64,000 nt of DNA. It comes from Spirosoma sp. SC4-14. Its GTDB lineage: Bacteria; Bacteroidota; Bacteroidia; Cytophagales; Spirosomataceae. The stretch covers positions 5,697,001-5,761,000 of the forward strand of contig NZ_CP147518.1 in assembly GCF_037201965.1 (NCBI RefSeq), written 5' to 3'. Positions within the stretch are counted from its first letter, which is position 1. Each line of letters opens with the position of its first letter. This document shows positions 27,475 through 35,541 of the stretch, in pieces. The position numbers and the translations under genes were made by a program. The notes beneath the pieces are model-generated. The model did not search any database, was not told the origin of the DNA, and was given only the letters and a program-made list of their open reading frames with translations.

Positions 27475-27996
27475 TTAAGGAAGCAAATGATGTTCGGCCT
27501 CATCAACGGCCCGGCTTATATGATGATTCAGGTATATGCGTTGATCATCCAGAAAAAACGCAACATCGTCGTCATAGTCGCTGGTAAAAAAGAGGCCATT
27601 AGCAAAATAGCCGGTTCCCCGACCGAAGTATCGGTTTAAGCGATGATAATACCCCTGATAGGCCAACCGAGCCGTTAAATCGGCCGGAGAGCCCGGCAGA
27701 TAGGAATGAAGCCAATCAACAAGGGAGGTTATATCCTGAATTTTACCGTTTACACCGACACCTTCATAAAAGCTAACCCGATGACCCACAGCATTTTCCT
27801 CAACCAGAAGATCATTGACCAACATGATCAATTCGGCAAATGCCGATTTCCAGGGTGCATCATCGCTAGAGTTTTCTCGAAAAAGCGGAGATTCCAGCAA
27901 CTCATGAATCCGCTTTAAGGACTTAACAGAAGTGGCGTTATCGACCATAGTGGTTTCAGGTTTAGATACCGAATACCGTCCTGTCGGATACAGCAT
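27475..27996 (-). CDS. hypothetical protein, last gene of a small accessory operon
   Basis: A 173-residue protein with no recognised domain. It is soluble by composition, rich in Tyr/Phe/Asp, and has an N-rich central helix (F-A-E-L-I-M-L-V-N-D-L-L). The start ATG overlaps the stop of the preceding gene by one base (TAATG on the minus strand), implying translational coupling with the 95-residue protein. Function cannot be assigned. Confidence 0.65.
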   Translation of the reverse strand: MLYPTGRYSVSKPETTMVDNATSVKSLKRIHELLESPLFRENSSDDAPWKSAFAELIMLVNDLLVEENAVGHRVSFYEGVGVNGKIQDITSLVDWLHSYLPGSPADLTARLAYQGYYHRLNRYFGRGTGYFANGLFFTSDYDDDVAFFLDDQRIYLNHHISRAVDEAEHHLLP

Positions 27997-28283
27997 TACG
28001 ATAATATATAGGGGTAAACCTCATAAATCATTGCTATTGAGGTTCCATCCTTAAACGGTAATCGTTTCAACAAACGCAGAATACCATGTTCATAATCGGT
28101 TGGGGCATTGTTGAAAGCCACATAAAACTGTCGATATTCGATTGCAACGTTGGTATCGACCTTAAAAAGCAAACTAACTTCGTACCCATTGACCTCTACC
28201 TCATAAAGTTGCGCATTCCGGGGAAGAGCCACTTCGTTGAAGCCGCCGAACAGAATGATGGACACAAAAGGATCAATAGCCAT
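27996..28283 (-). CDS. hypothetical 95-aa protein
   Basis: A 95-residue predicted soluble, beta-rich protein of unknown family. It lies 34 bases after the 71-residue gene and its stop overlaps the next start (TAATG). The strict coupling and shared orientation of four small genes support it as a real gene. Confidence 0.6.
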   Translation of the reverse strand: MAIDPFVSIILFGGFNEVALPRNAQLYEVEVNGYEVSLLFKVDTNVAIEYRQFYVAFNNAPTDYEHGILRLLKRLPFKDGTSIAMIYEVYPYILS

Positions 28284-28317
28284 AGGAAGACAGAAAATCG
28301 CTTTCGAGATATCCTAA

Positions 28318-28533
28318 TTACGAGTCGACCAACCCGTGAATGGTATAGACTCCTTCACTGACCGTAACAATCAGATTCTTGCCAGACCATAAGAGCAGAT
28401 CAATACCGTCGAGGTCCATAGCCGTTAGTGCTATTCCTTTAGGAAGTACTTTTCCTGACCGAATCCGAATAGGAACTCGTGTTTTAAAAAACCCTTCGAT
28501 TGGCGTAAACAGGTAATTAAAAATTATCGTCAT
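28318..28533 (-). CDS. hypothetical 71-aa protein
   Basis: A 71-residue protein, mostly beta-strand-like, with I-R-I-R-S-G-K-V-L-P-K-G near the middle. No family is recognised. It begins 11 bases after the 63-residue paralogue gene, in the same operon. Confidence 0.55.
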   Translation of the reverse strand: MTIIFNYLFTPIEGFFKTRVPIRIRSGKVLPKGIALTAMDLDGIDLLLWSGKNLIVTVSEGVYTIHGLVDS

Positions 28534-28544
28534 AACCGATAAAA

Positions 28545-28736
28545 TTACTGGCCTGTTTCTACAAACGAATTCCCAACCTGAGGAATCAGGTCTTGCCGTT
28601 TGGCTGCCTGTTCGGCAGTCAAATACAAAACCGTACGAGGTTCATCTCGTATAAAGTAGGGCTTTTTGGAGGCTTCAATGAGTTGGCGAGCCGCCTGCTG
28701 ACGCTCTTTAGCCGATAATTTTGAGGTTTCTCTCAT
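28545..28736 (-). CDS. 63-aa protein, paralogue of the 26486 gene
   Basis: A 63-residue protein with a charged N-terminal helix (S-A-K-E-R-Q-Q-A-A-R-Q-L) and the shared core K-K-P-Y-F-I-R, T-V-L-Y-L-T-A-E-Q-A-A-K-R-Q-D-L-I-P-Q. It is the first gene of the four-gene minus-strand cluster. The conservation between two loci 2 kb apart is good evidence that both copies are translated. Function unknown. Confidence 0.65.
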   Translation of the reverse strand: MRETSKLSAKERQQAARQLIEASKKPYFIRDEPRTVLYLTAEQAAKRQDLIPQVGNSFVETGQ

Positions 28737-29259
28737 CTAGGTATTAATTCATCTATATTGGTTCACTGATGGGTAAGCAAAGGCAAACTGGTTTCCCAGT
28801 TCTTATTCGTTGACAGGCATTCGTTGGCAATGAATTTGCCCTGTTTGTCTTAGGGCAGCGAAAGCAGATAGCACCGGGAAAAAGCCCGTATCAAATAACG
28901 ACAGCGAAAGTGTAAATGCCGACCCATTAAAGAAGTCCGTTCGTTCCTGCCATGGCAGATATACACTAACTCTACCGCAACACAACCGTCAATAATGCTC
29001 TTTCGATTGGGCAAGGCAACTGCCACGATCGATAGCCATAAAACCCAGGATTCGAACAGGTTGAACCCCGAAACAGAGTGCGCTGACAGGTACTGTTCAT
29101 TGCAGATAGCATCCGGGCAGTCGGTCATGAATAAAGGCATCTGACTGCCGGTTAGCAAGCATCTGGACAGCGCTATATAAATGTAACGCGTTTATTAACA
29201 AAAAGATTACAGCGCGTTACACTATTTGTTCTGAGTGTTGCATCGACCATTGTTTGCCG
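28737..29259. other. 523-bp region without a confident gene
   Basis: Minus-strand frames at 28850-29158 and 28803-28985 overlap in different frames and have protein-like stretches but no clear start. They could be remains of one decayed gene. A 9-bp inverted repeat TGTAACGCG (29182-29190 and 29213-29221) lies 38 bases behind the methyltransferase stop and may be its terminator or an operator. Confidence 0.5.
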
Positions 29260-30162
29260 CTATACTTTTTCAAAAACAAGCCGGTAATGTTCCATTGTTT
29301 CCTGCTGAAAGCACACCCGGTTAGGGCTAACCCGAAACACGGCAATCAGATCGCGAAAGGCTTTGCTGGTCAGCATACGAGGTAATAATGACGCATAAAG
29401 CAGGTATTTCTGAAGATTAAAAGCCCGGAATCGCTTACGCCACTGGCCAATGGTTTCGATATAATCCAGTCGTCCGCTACTTTGCGAAATAAGTTTAAAG
29501 TGCGGTTGTGCATTCCGAATTACCTGCTCGGGACCATAGGGTAGCCAGGAACCCGGAAACTGAGCAATCATCAGTGCCAGGGCATAAGAAGGAGAATCTT
29601 TAGGCGCATCGAGACTGATGTCTTCAAACGGAATCATATTTTTGCCAAATACCATTGTCTGCATATAAAACCGCCCCCCTACGGGTAGCAAGTGGGTAAG
29701 TGACTGAAAAAAATCGGCATATACCTTGTCCTGCTGCCCTGCCTGATACTGCTCTACAGAACAGAAATGCTCCATCCCGCCAATACAGCTAACGGCGTCG
29801 AATGTGCCATAATCGGCGGGCGTAATCTGTCGGCAATCTTTAATATCGACCGACAAACCATTTTCCCGGCAGGCTTCTGCCTGTCCGCTCGATAGAGTCA
29901 CGCCTTTTCCGATAGCGCCCCGTTCTTTACTATATTGCAGGAAAGGCCCCCAGCCACAACCCATATCCAGAATCCGGGTGCCAGGTCCAACTCCCAGGCT
30001 ATCGGCAATAAATTTGTGTTTCTGACGCTGTGCCTGCTCCAGGGTAAGCGAGAAATCGCCGTTATACATAGCTCCGCTATAATCGCCGGTCTGGCCCATG
30101 CTCAGGCGAAAAATTTTATCGATCGTGGTATAGGTAAAGTCTAAATCCTGCTGTGAAGCCAT
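29260..30162 (-). CDS. SAM-dependent methyltransferase, cyclopropane-fatty-acid synthase-like
   Basis: A 300-residue class I methyltransferase. The SAM-binding motif I-L-D-M-G-C-G-W-G-P-F is near 63-73, followed by G-V-T-L-S-S-G-Q-A, typical of the CFA/mycolic-acid synthase group. A later F-D-A-V-S-C-I-G-G-M-E-H-F provides the catalytic-site Glu and His. It is shorter than full CFA synthases. It is transcribed behind a fatty-acid desaturase (57-base gap) and an HxlR regulator, so it probably methylates or cyclopropanates unsaturated membrane lipids made by the desaturase. The pathway link is inference. Confidence 0.88.
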   Translation of the reverse strand: MASQQDLDFTYTTIDKIFRLSMGQTGDYSGAMYNGDFSLTLEQAQRQKHKFIADSLGVGPGTRILDMGCGWGPFLQYSKERGAIGKGVTLSSGQAEACRENGLSVDIKDCRQITPADYGTFDAVSCIGGMEHFCSVEQYQAGQQDKVYADFFQSLTHLLPVGGRFYMQTMVFGKNMIPFEDISLDAPKDSPSYALALMIAQFPGSWLPYGPEQVIRNAQPHFKLISQSSGRLDYIETIGQWRKRFRAFNLQKYLLYASLLPRMLTSKAFRDLIAVFRVSPNRVCFQQETMEHYRLVFEKV

Positions 30163-30219
30163 TGGAATAAAAGAAAAAGGTGAAAAAAATGAAATTCGCG
30201 GAAGGGTACCGGATGCCGA

Positions 30220-31362
30220 TTAATTGCTAACCTTAATAAGATCAGACTGACAGACAGTTGCTCCTGAAATAGATTCGTTAACAGGTCGACGGCCCAGTTG
30301 CCGCAAAAGTCGAAAATGCGACCGAAGTGCCGATCCAAAGCTTTTGTTTTCCATATAAGGCAAGCCAAATTCAGTCGCCGTTCGTTGAACAATACTTGTT
30401 ATGGCTGGATAATGAATGTGACAGACCTTGGGAAAAAGATGGTGTTCGATTTGCCGGTTCAGGCCTCCGCACACAAAAGCGGCTAACCGGCTGCGCGGAG
30501 CAAAATTGGCCGTTGTATATAACTGATGAATGGCCCATGCACTCTGAATATCCCCCTGCTCGTCTGGCATTGGAAAAAGCGTTCCTTCAACAACGTGAGC
30601 CAGTTGAAAAACCAGCCCCAGCACTAATCCTTCGGCCAGATGCATCATCACAAAACCCACTACCACCTGCCACCAGGCTACATCAAGCACAATCATGGGC
30701 AGTAGCAGAAAGAAGCAATAATAGAGCACTTTGGAGCCAAACAGGTTTATGTATTCGCGTTGTGGATGCGAGGAGTTGTCGCGCTGGCCAATCTGTTTCT
30801 TGAAAAACTTGACATAATCCTTACGAAACACCCACGAAAGCGAAGCCAGTGCATACAGCGGAATCGTATACCACTGCTGATAGCGGTGCCAGGGGTGAAG
30901 GGTGTCCTGTGGGTCGAGCCGTACCAGGCCCGGCGCAAATTCAATATCTTCGTCATGGCCCGGTATATTCGTGTAGGTATGATGCACAACATTATGCGTA
31001 ATCTTCCAGATGTAGGGATTAGCGCCCAGCAGGTAGAAGCTACTCCCCAATAGTCGATTTACCCACGGGCGAGCCGAAAAAGCACCATGCAGCGCATCGT
31101 GCGACACGTTAAAACCAATACAGGCCGCAAATACGCCCAACAGCATGGCCATTCCAAGCATAACCCAAATACCAAACAGATTCGATAAAATCAGACCATA
31201 GAGCAGTGCGTAGCCCCCTAAAAAGAAAATTGCTTTTCCCCACATAGCCCCATTGGCATGGGGTGAAAGTGAATTCTCATTGAAATAAGCATCGACACGC
31301 TCACGGGTCGTTGTAAAAAACGCAGACCGGGTACTGTTTTTAAACTTGATTTGGGTTACCAT
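30220..31362 (-). CDS. membrane fatty-acid desaturase
   Basis: A 380-residue di-iron membrane desaturase (PF00487 type). The three His boxes are H-D-A-L-H near 110, H-N-V-V-H-H near 146, and Q-I-E-H-H near 310, the last in the Gln form found in front-end or acyl-lipid desaturases. Two paired hydrophobic regions (about 48-90 and 215-265) give the expected four helices. It begins 10 bases after the HxlR gene and precedes a CFA-like methyltransferase. It would add a double bond to acyl chains in the membrane. Confidence 0.94.
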   Translation of the reverse strand: MVTQIKFKNSTRSAFFTTTRERVDAYFNENSLSPHANGAMWGKAIFFLGGYALLYGLILSNLFGIWVMLGMAMLLGVFAACIGFNVSHDALHGAFSARPWVNRLLGSSFYLLGANPYIWKITHNVVHHTYTNIPGHDEDIEFAPGLVRLDPQDTLHPWHRYQQWYTIPLYALASLSWVFRKDYVKFFKKQIGQRDNSSHPQREYINLFGSKVLYYCFFLLLPMIVLDVAWWQVVVGFVMMHLAEGLVLGLVFQLAHVVEGTLFPMPDEQGDIQSAWAIHQLYTTANFAPRSRLAAFVCGGLNRQIEHHLFPKVCHIHYPAITSIVQRTATEFGLPYMENKSFGSALRSHFRLLRQLGRRPVNESISGATVCQSDLIKVSN

Positions 31363-31372
31363 CAGAAAACGG

Positions 31373-31705
31373 TTAAGTAAAGATTTGACCGATTTGCTGA
31401 ATTTGTTTCAGCATCGGCAAGGCCTGTTGGCCCCGTTGGGTCAGGGTGTATTCTACCCGTGGCGGTACTTCGGCATAAATTCTTCGCTCCATAACCCCCA
31501 ATGCAACCAGAGCTTTCAACTCCCCGGCCAGTACTTTCTGACTGACTCCCGGTAGCCGTTCATTAAACTGGCTATACCGCAGGGTCTGATTATCGAGCGA
31601 CAAAATGATATATAGCCGCCATTTGCCAGAGAGTACATCTAATGCCTTATTAATCAAAAAGATATCAGGCTTATTAACCTGATCAGGGGGAGTAGTTGTT
31701 GGCAT
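31373..31705 (-). CDS. HxlR family transcriptional regulator
   Basis: A 110-residue winged-helix regulator. The family pattern is clear: L-S-G-K-W-R-L-Y-I-I-L-S-L, R-Y-S-Q-F-N-E-R-L-P-G-V-S-Q-K-V-L, and R-x-Y-A-E-V-P-P-R-V-E-Y-T-L-T. The N-terminal Cys used by redox-sensing HxlR members is missing, so a different signal is likely. It is the first gene of the operon with the desaturase and methyltransferase and most likely controls that operon. Confidence 0.93.
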   Translation of the reverse strand: MPTTTPPDQVNKPDIFLINKALDVLSGKWRLYIILSLDNQTLRYSQFNERLPGVSQKVLAGELKALVALGVMERRIYAEVPPRVEYTLTQRGQQALPMLKQIQQIGQIFT

Positions 31706-32460
31706 CGTTCATGGGGTTTACCGAACCGAATCAGGAGACAGCCCAAGACGAGACAGTGTTAAACCAGCTCCCGTAAAAAACGACCCATTATGCCATCCGT
31801 TTGCCAGAAGAACCAAAGCATAACAGAGGTATTCGGACGTTTCTGGACGCCGGTCACGCAATAAGGCAACTTAGGATTATGAGTAGTTGGCGATGGTATC
31901 TGCCAACAAAGAGACAGCTACTTACAAAGAGAGGCATTAGCGGGGCGACCGCCAGCGTGCCCTCACACAGACAGCCCAAAGTAGGCTCGATAAGCAGAAA
32001 CAGGAACGATAAGGAATGGTTATCGCTGGCTTATTGGTGAGGTAACTAAGTAACTGATGGGTTAGTTCCTAACGGACAAAGAATAACAAAAATTTAAATT
32101 GCCTGAATTCAACTGCAATTCGCCACTGCACAAATCCCCGGTCAGATATGGTTGCATACTCCTATTTATGAGAAACTAGTCCTGAAAAGCCGCTTGCGTT
32201 AATCGCCTTGCCCCTATACGAGGACCAATGGCCAACGGTTAAAATCACGCCGTCGGTTCTCAAATCGCCCCTCCGGCAACTTCTTAAAAAGTGTTAATGC
32301 TGCAACGACACCACTCCCGATCACGTAAGCCTTACTAGAAACCACACAGAATGTCCGATACTCGTATCGTTAAACCACCCCTTTCCCAGTAGTCGATGTC
32401 GTAGCTGTACGTTACCCTCTTAAAACCGTGAAACAGCGGTCAAACTGAATATACCAGCCG
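31706..32460. other. 755-bp region without a confident gene
   Basis: This is the upstream region of the HxlR operon and of the + strand gene at 32461. The only open frame of note (+ strand, 31801-32040) is Arg/Ser/Trp-rich without a protein-like pattern. No repeats or RNA genes were recognised. Confidence 0.55.
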
Positions 32461-32706
32461 ATGCAACGTACCCTCATGCAAGCGAACGGACATCCGACCA
32501 TGCCAACAACTCAACCATCCCTGCGGGTTCTTCTGTCGCAATCAGAAGACGATTTTTACGGTAGCCTGCAACGAATCTGGAATAATGTAGTGCAGTTGGA
32601 AGACATGGGCCTTATTCATACTGAAAACGACAAGTTTGTGTATGCCTACCGGTTTGCCGAAGCCGAGTTAGAACGGGCTTATTCAGGAAAAACGAGTTTA
32701 AAATAA
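32461..32706 (+). CDS. hypothetical 81-aa protein
   Basis: An 81-residue acidic, helical protein (S-E-D-D-F-Y-G-S-L-Q-R-I-W-N-N-V) of unknown family. An alternative start is the ATG at 32500. It precedes the STAS-like gene by 42 bases on the same strand. Its composition looks coding, but no conserved motif is recognised. Confidence 0.5.
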   Translation: MQRTLMQANGHPTMPTTQPSLRVLLSQSEDDFYGSLQRIWNNVVQLEDMGLIHTENDKFVYAYRFAEAELERAYSGKTSLK

Positions 32707-32748
32707 TCCTCCTCTTTTTAACCAGCCTTAGCCTGCTCGTGGGCCCTA

Positions 32749-33159
32749 ATGAAAACCTATCAAAATGAGCACCTCACAATACTGGTCGATTGTGGGGTGC
32801 ACCTTCTTCAACAAACATGGGTTGGGCTTCCCTCCAGCGAAAACTTCAAAAACGGGTCTCAAATGTCCTTTACACTGGCTCAGCGCCATCAGATCAAACG
32901 CTGGCTCATCGACCTGCAGGCATTACGCATTTTTAACCCGGTCGATCTGCACTGGTTCGTACAAAACTGGCTGCCCAACGCAACCTTATCACTCCCGCAC
33001 GCTATGCGGGTAGCTATTGTTCTCAGCGATCAGAACCAGTTTGCCAAACTGGGTGCCGACCTTATTCTTCGTGCTTCGGGTAGTATGAACGAAAGACTGA
33101 CCAGTTGCTATTTTACGGATACCGACTCGGCCCGCCAATGGCTGTTGCTGCACAACTAA
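32749..33159 (+). CDS. STAS/SpoIIAA-like domain protein
   Basis: A 136-residue soluble protein whose layout matches the small STAS-like (SpoIIAA-like) proteins frequent in Cytophagales: short N-terminal strands, T-W-V-G-L-P-S-S-E-N-F, W-L-I-D-L-Q-A-L-R-I-F as the central strand, then V-D-L-H-W-F-V-Q-N-W-L-P. Such proteins probably mediate protein-protein regulation; no partner is evident here. Family membership is a pattern judgement. Confidence 0.6.
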   Translation: MKTYQNEHLTILVDCGVHLLQQTWVGLPSSENFKNGSQMSFTLAQRHQIKRWLIDLQALRIFNPVDLHWFVQNWLPNATLSLPHAMRVAIVLSDQNQFAKLGADLILRASGSMNERLTSCYFTDTDSARQWLLLHN

Positions 33160-33315
33160 CTGGCTTCGGGCAAACCGATTCTCATTCTATTTAGACATAG
33201 AATAAATTAAGTGTTAATACTTAAAAAAGGCTTAAATAATAACTGCATTTTCTGCCACGTTTAAGAAATCAGTGGCGTAAGGTCAGATAGACAGCTCTCC
33301 AACTTATAAACCTTT

Positions 33316-33840
33316 ATGACTCGTTACGATTTTCTGAAATCGCTGGGATTCACGGGCGCTGCGCTCATGGCTGCCTTAACCTCTTGTGTCCATGACGACG
33401 ATTCAGTGGTGAACGCTCTGACCATCTCTCCAACCGATAGTGGCACTATCACACAGCCGACCACAAGCACAACATCCAGTGGCACAACAACCCAGCCGAC
33501 CTCGTCTACAACTGGCAGTAGCACTGATCTGAGTACGATCACCAACCGGCTTCTGACAATCAACCTGAGCACGGCTACGGCGCTGAAAACAGTAGGCGGA
33601 TATATTGCCCAGAGTGGCATTGTGGTTGCACAGGTTAGTGCTGGCACCTACGTGGCCGTAACCCAGACCTGTAGCCATGAGCCCCAGAAAGCGATTATTT
33701 TCAACAAAACGGTGTTCTATTGTACCAAACACGGGGCCCGGTTCGACCTGACCGGTAAAGGACTAAACAGTTTCGGAAGTCGCGGCCTTACGGTTTATAA
33801 AGTAGCAACCGATGGAACAACCCTGATTGTATATAGTTAA
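33316..33840 (+). CDS. Rieske [2Fe-2S] lipoprotein
   Basis: A 174-residue exported iron-sulfur protein. The N terminus reads as signal plus lipobox (L-T-S-C, Cys near 24), followed by a Thr/Ser-rich, low-complexity linker (about 45-75). The Rieske domain carries C-S-H and, after about 17 residues, C-T-K-H, the Cys-His pairs that hold the cluster. It would be an electron carrier anchored outside the inner membrane or on the surface. It directly precedes a thioredoxin-ApbE-DUF4266-DUF3570 set, which suggests one redox module. Confidence 0.9.
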   Translation: MTRYDFLKSLGFTGAALMAALTSCVHDDDSVVNALTISPTDSGTITQPTTSTTSSGTTTQPTSSTTGSSTDLSTITNRLLTINLSTATALKTVGGYIAQSGIVVAQVSAGTYVAVTQTCSHEPQKAIIFNKTVFYCTKHGARFDLTGKGLNSFGSRGLTVYKVATDGTTLIVYS

Positions 33841-33872
33841 TGTTTGATTTGTTCTTAGCCTATAGTTAGTTT

Positions 33873-34316
33873 ATGAAACTCCTGCTTATTACCTTATTTT
33901 CTTTCTTTGTTGCCACCACTGCTAACTGGCAACTCAATTTTGAACAGGCGAAACATGAAGCCAGCCAAAGTCATAAATTGATTCTGTTGAATTTTTCAGG
34001 ATCAGACTGGTGCGGTCCCTGCATCAAGCTCAAAAAAGATATTTTTGGCTCGGATGTGTTTCAGGCGTTTGCCAATGAACATTTAATTCTGGTGCGGGCC
34101 GATTTTCCACGCTTGTCGAAAAACCAGTTAGATGCCAAACAAACAGCTCACAACGAAGCACTGGCCGAAAAATATAACCAGCAGGGTAAATTTCCACTGA
34201 CGGTGCTGCTCGATGCCAATGGTAAGGTCCTGAAAGAATGGGACGGCTATCCGCAATCGCTAACGCCTTCGTCGTTCGTTGAGTCGATACAGGCCCTGGC
34301 GGCTTCATCAAAATGA
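33873..34316 (+). CDS. exported thioredoxin-family protein
   Basis: A 147-residue thioredoxin-fold protein with a signal peptide (about 1-18) and active site W-C-G-P-C near 50. The layout (N-terminal W-x-x-x-F-E-Q-A-K-x-E-A, then N-F-S-G-S-D-W-C) resembles DsbD-gamma or thioredoxin_7 proteins that reduce periplasmic disulfides. Its stop overlaps the ApbE start by four bases, so the two are coupled. It could keep the Cys-rich tail of the DUF4266 protein reduced (inference). Confidence 0.92.
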   Translation: MKLLLITLFSFFVATTANWQLNFEQAKHEASQSHKLILLNFSGSDWCGPCIKLKKDIFGSDVFQAFANEHLILVRADFPRLSKNQLDAKQTAHNEALAEKYNQQGKFPLTVLLDANGKVLKEWDGYPQSLTPSSFVESIQALAASSK

Positions 34317-35278
34317 AACCAGAAAGCCGTATCCACCAACGCGTTCAGCGGCTGATGGGCAATCGCTTCGAAATTAGTGTCGTTAGCAACGATGCCGACT
34401 GGGCTCAGGCCCGAATCGATGAAGCTATTGCCGAAATCCAGCGGATCGAAGCGTTGTTGACAACCTTTAATGAACAAAGTCAGACAAACCAGATCAATGC
34501 CAATGCCGGTATCCGACCTGTTCGGGTCGATGCCGAAGTGTTTGCGCTGATTCAGCGGTCGCTACGCCTTTCAGAATTGACCCAGGGTGCCTTCGATATT
34601 ACGTACGGATCGATTGACAAGCGGTTCTGGAATTTCGATACAACCATGACGACGCTGCCCGACCCGAAAACGGCCCGGCGAATGGTTCGGCTGATTAACT
34701 ACCGGAATGTGGAACTGAATCCGTTGGCGTGTACCGTTTATCTGAAAGAAAAAGGAATGCGGATTGGTTTTGGCGGCATTGGTAAAGGATATGCCGCCGA
34801 ACAGGCCCGGCGGCTCCTGCGCGAACGCGGTGTTGAAAGTGGTATTGTGAATGCGGCTGGCGACCTGACAAGCTGGGGTTCTCAACCCAACGGAACGCCC
34901 TGGACTATTGGCATTGCCGATCCGGATTCGCAGCTTTTTTCGGGAAACCGACAGGCCTTTTCGTACCTCACCATCAGCGATATAGCCGTGGCTACATCTG
35001 GCACTTACGAAAAATATGCACTCATCAACGGCAAACGCTATTCGCACACTATCGATCCCAAAACAGGCTACCCGGTATCGGGCATAAAGAGCGTTACGAT
35101 TATTGCACCAAATGCCGAACTGGCCGATGCGCTGGCTACACCAGTTATGGTTATGGGCGTTCGGGTTGGACTGGATATGATCAATCAGATGAAGAATATA
35201 GCCTGTATCATTATCGACGAGGCCAATCAGGTCTATACCTCCCACAATATCAGCGTAAAATCACCGGCTTTAGCCTAA
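34313..35278 (+). CDS. apbE: FAD:protein FMN transferase (ApbE family)
   Basis: A 321-residue ApbE family flavin transferase, which attaches FMN from FAD to Thr/Ser of exported target proteins. Core motifs include R-I-G-F-G-G-I-G-K-G-Y-A near 150, N-A-A-G-D-L near 180, T-S-G-T-Y-E-K-Y near 230 and H-T-I-D-P-K-T-G-Y-P near 250. No signal peptide is obvious at the chosen start. It overlaps the thioredoxin gene by four bases and precedes DUF4266. No classical FMN_bind target is seen in the window, so the substrate may be a neighbour. Confidence 0.93.
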   Translation: MKPESRIHQRVQRLMGNRFEISVVSNDADWAQARIDEAIAEIQRIEALLTTFNEQSQTNQINANAGIRPVRVDAEVFALIQRSLRLSELTQGAFDITYGSIDKRFWNFDTTMTTLPDPKTARRMVRLINYRNVELNPLACTVYLKEKGMRIGFGGIGKGYAAEQARRLLRERGVESGIVNAAGDLTSWGSQPNGTPWTIGIADPDSQLFSGNRQAFSYLTISDIAVATSGTYEKYALINGKRYSHTIDPKTGYPVSGIKSVTIIAPNAELADALATPVMVMGVRVGLDMINQMKNIACIIIDEANQVYTSHNISVKSPALA

Positions 35279-35301
35279 AAATGTAAAACCCATCGTTTCC
35301 G

Positions 35302-35529
35302 ATGACCATTCAAATCACACCTACATCTGCCCTTTGTGGCAGTATTCTGCTCATTGCCGCTACCTCCTGTGTGTCGGTAAAGGAGTACCAGAAAAGCCGC
35401 ATCAACGACGCCGAAATGGAGTTATCGGCGCGAAAATCCGAAAAATTCGAACAAAACTTCTATCTCTATCGCGAGGGAGCTGCCGGTGCAAATGGTGGCA
35501 AAAGTGGTGGTGGATGTGGCTGCAACTAA
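35302..35529 (+). CDS. DUF4266 small lipoprotein with Gly/Cys tail
   Basis: A 75-residue protein: signal segment ending A-A-T-S-C (Cys23, lipobox), then M-E-L-S, N-F-Y-L-Y-R-E-G and the striking C-terminal G-G-K-S-G-G-G-C-G-C-N. These features mark DUF4266. It sits between apbE and the DUF3570 gene (gaps 23 and 12 bases). The invariant-looking tail suggests cofactor attachment, metal binding or disulfide exchange, possibly by the neighbouring ApbE or thioredoxin; none of these is established. Confidence 0.88.
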   Translation: MTIQITPTSALCGSILLIAATSCVSVKEYQKSRINDAEMELSARKSEKFEQNFYLYREGAAGANGGKSGGGCGCN

Positions 35530-35541
35530 TCCCGGAAATTC

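Noticed and set aside
28850-29158. Minus-strand 102-codon frame ahead of the accessory cluster
   Set aside because: Some protein-like stretches, but it overlaps another equally plausible frame and lacks a clear start; at most a decayed gene.
31801-32040. Plus-strand 79-codon frame
   Set aside because: Arg/Ser/Trp-rich, no domain, no promoter or coupled neighbour.
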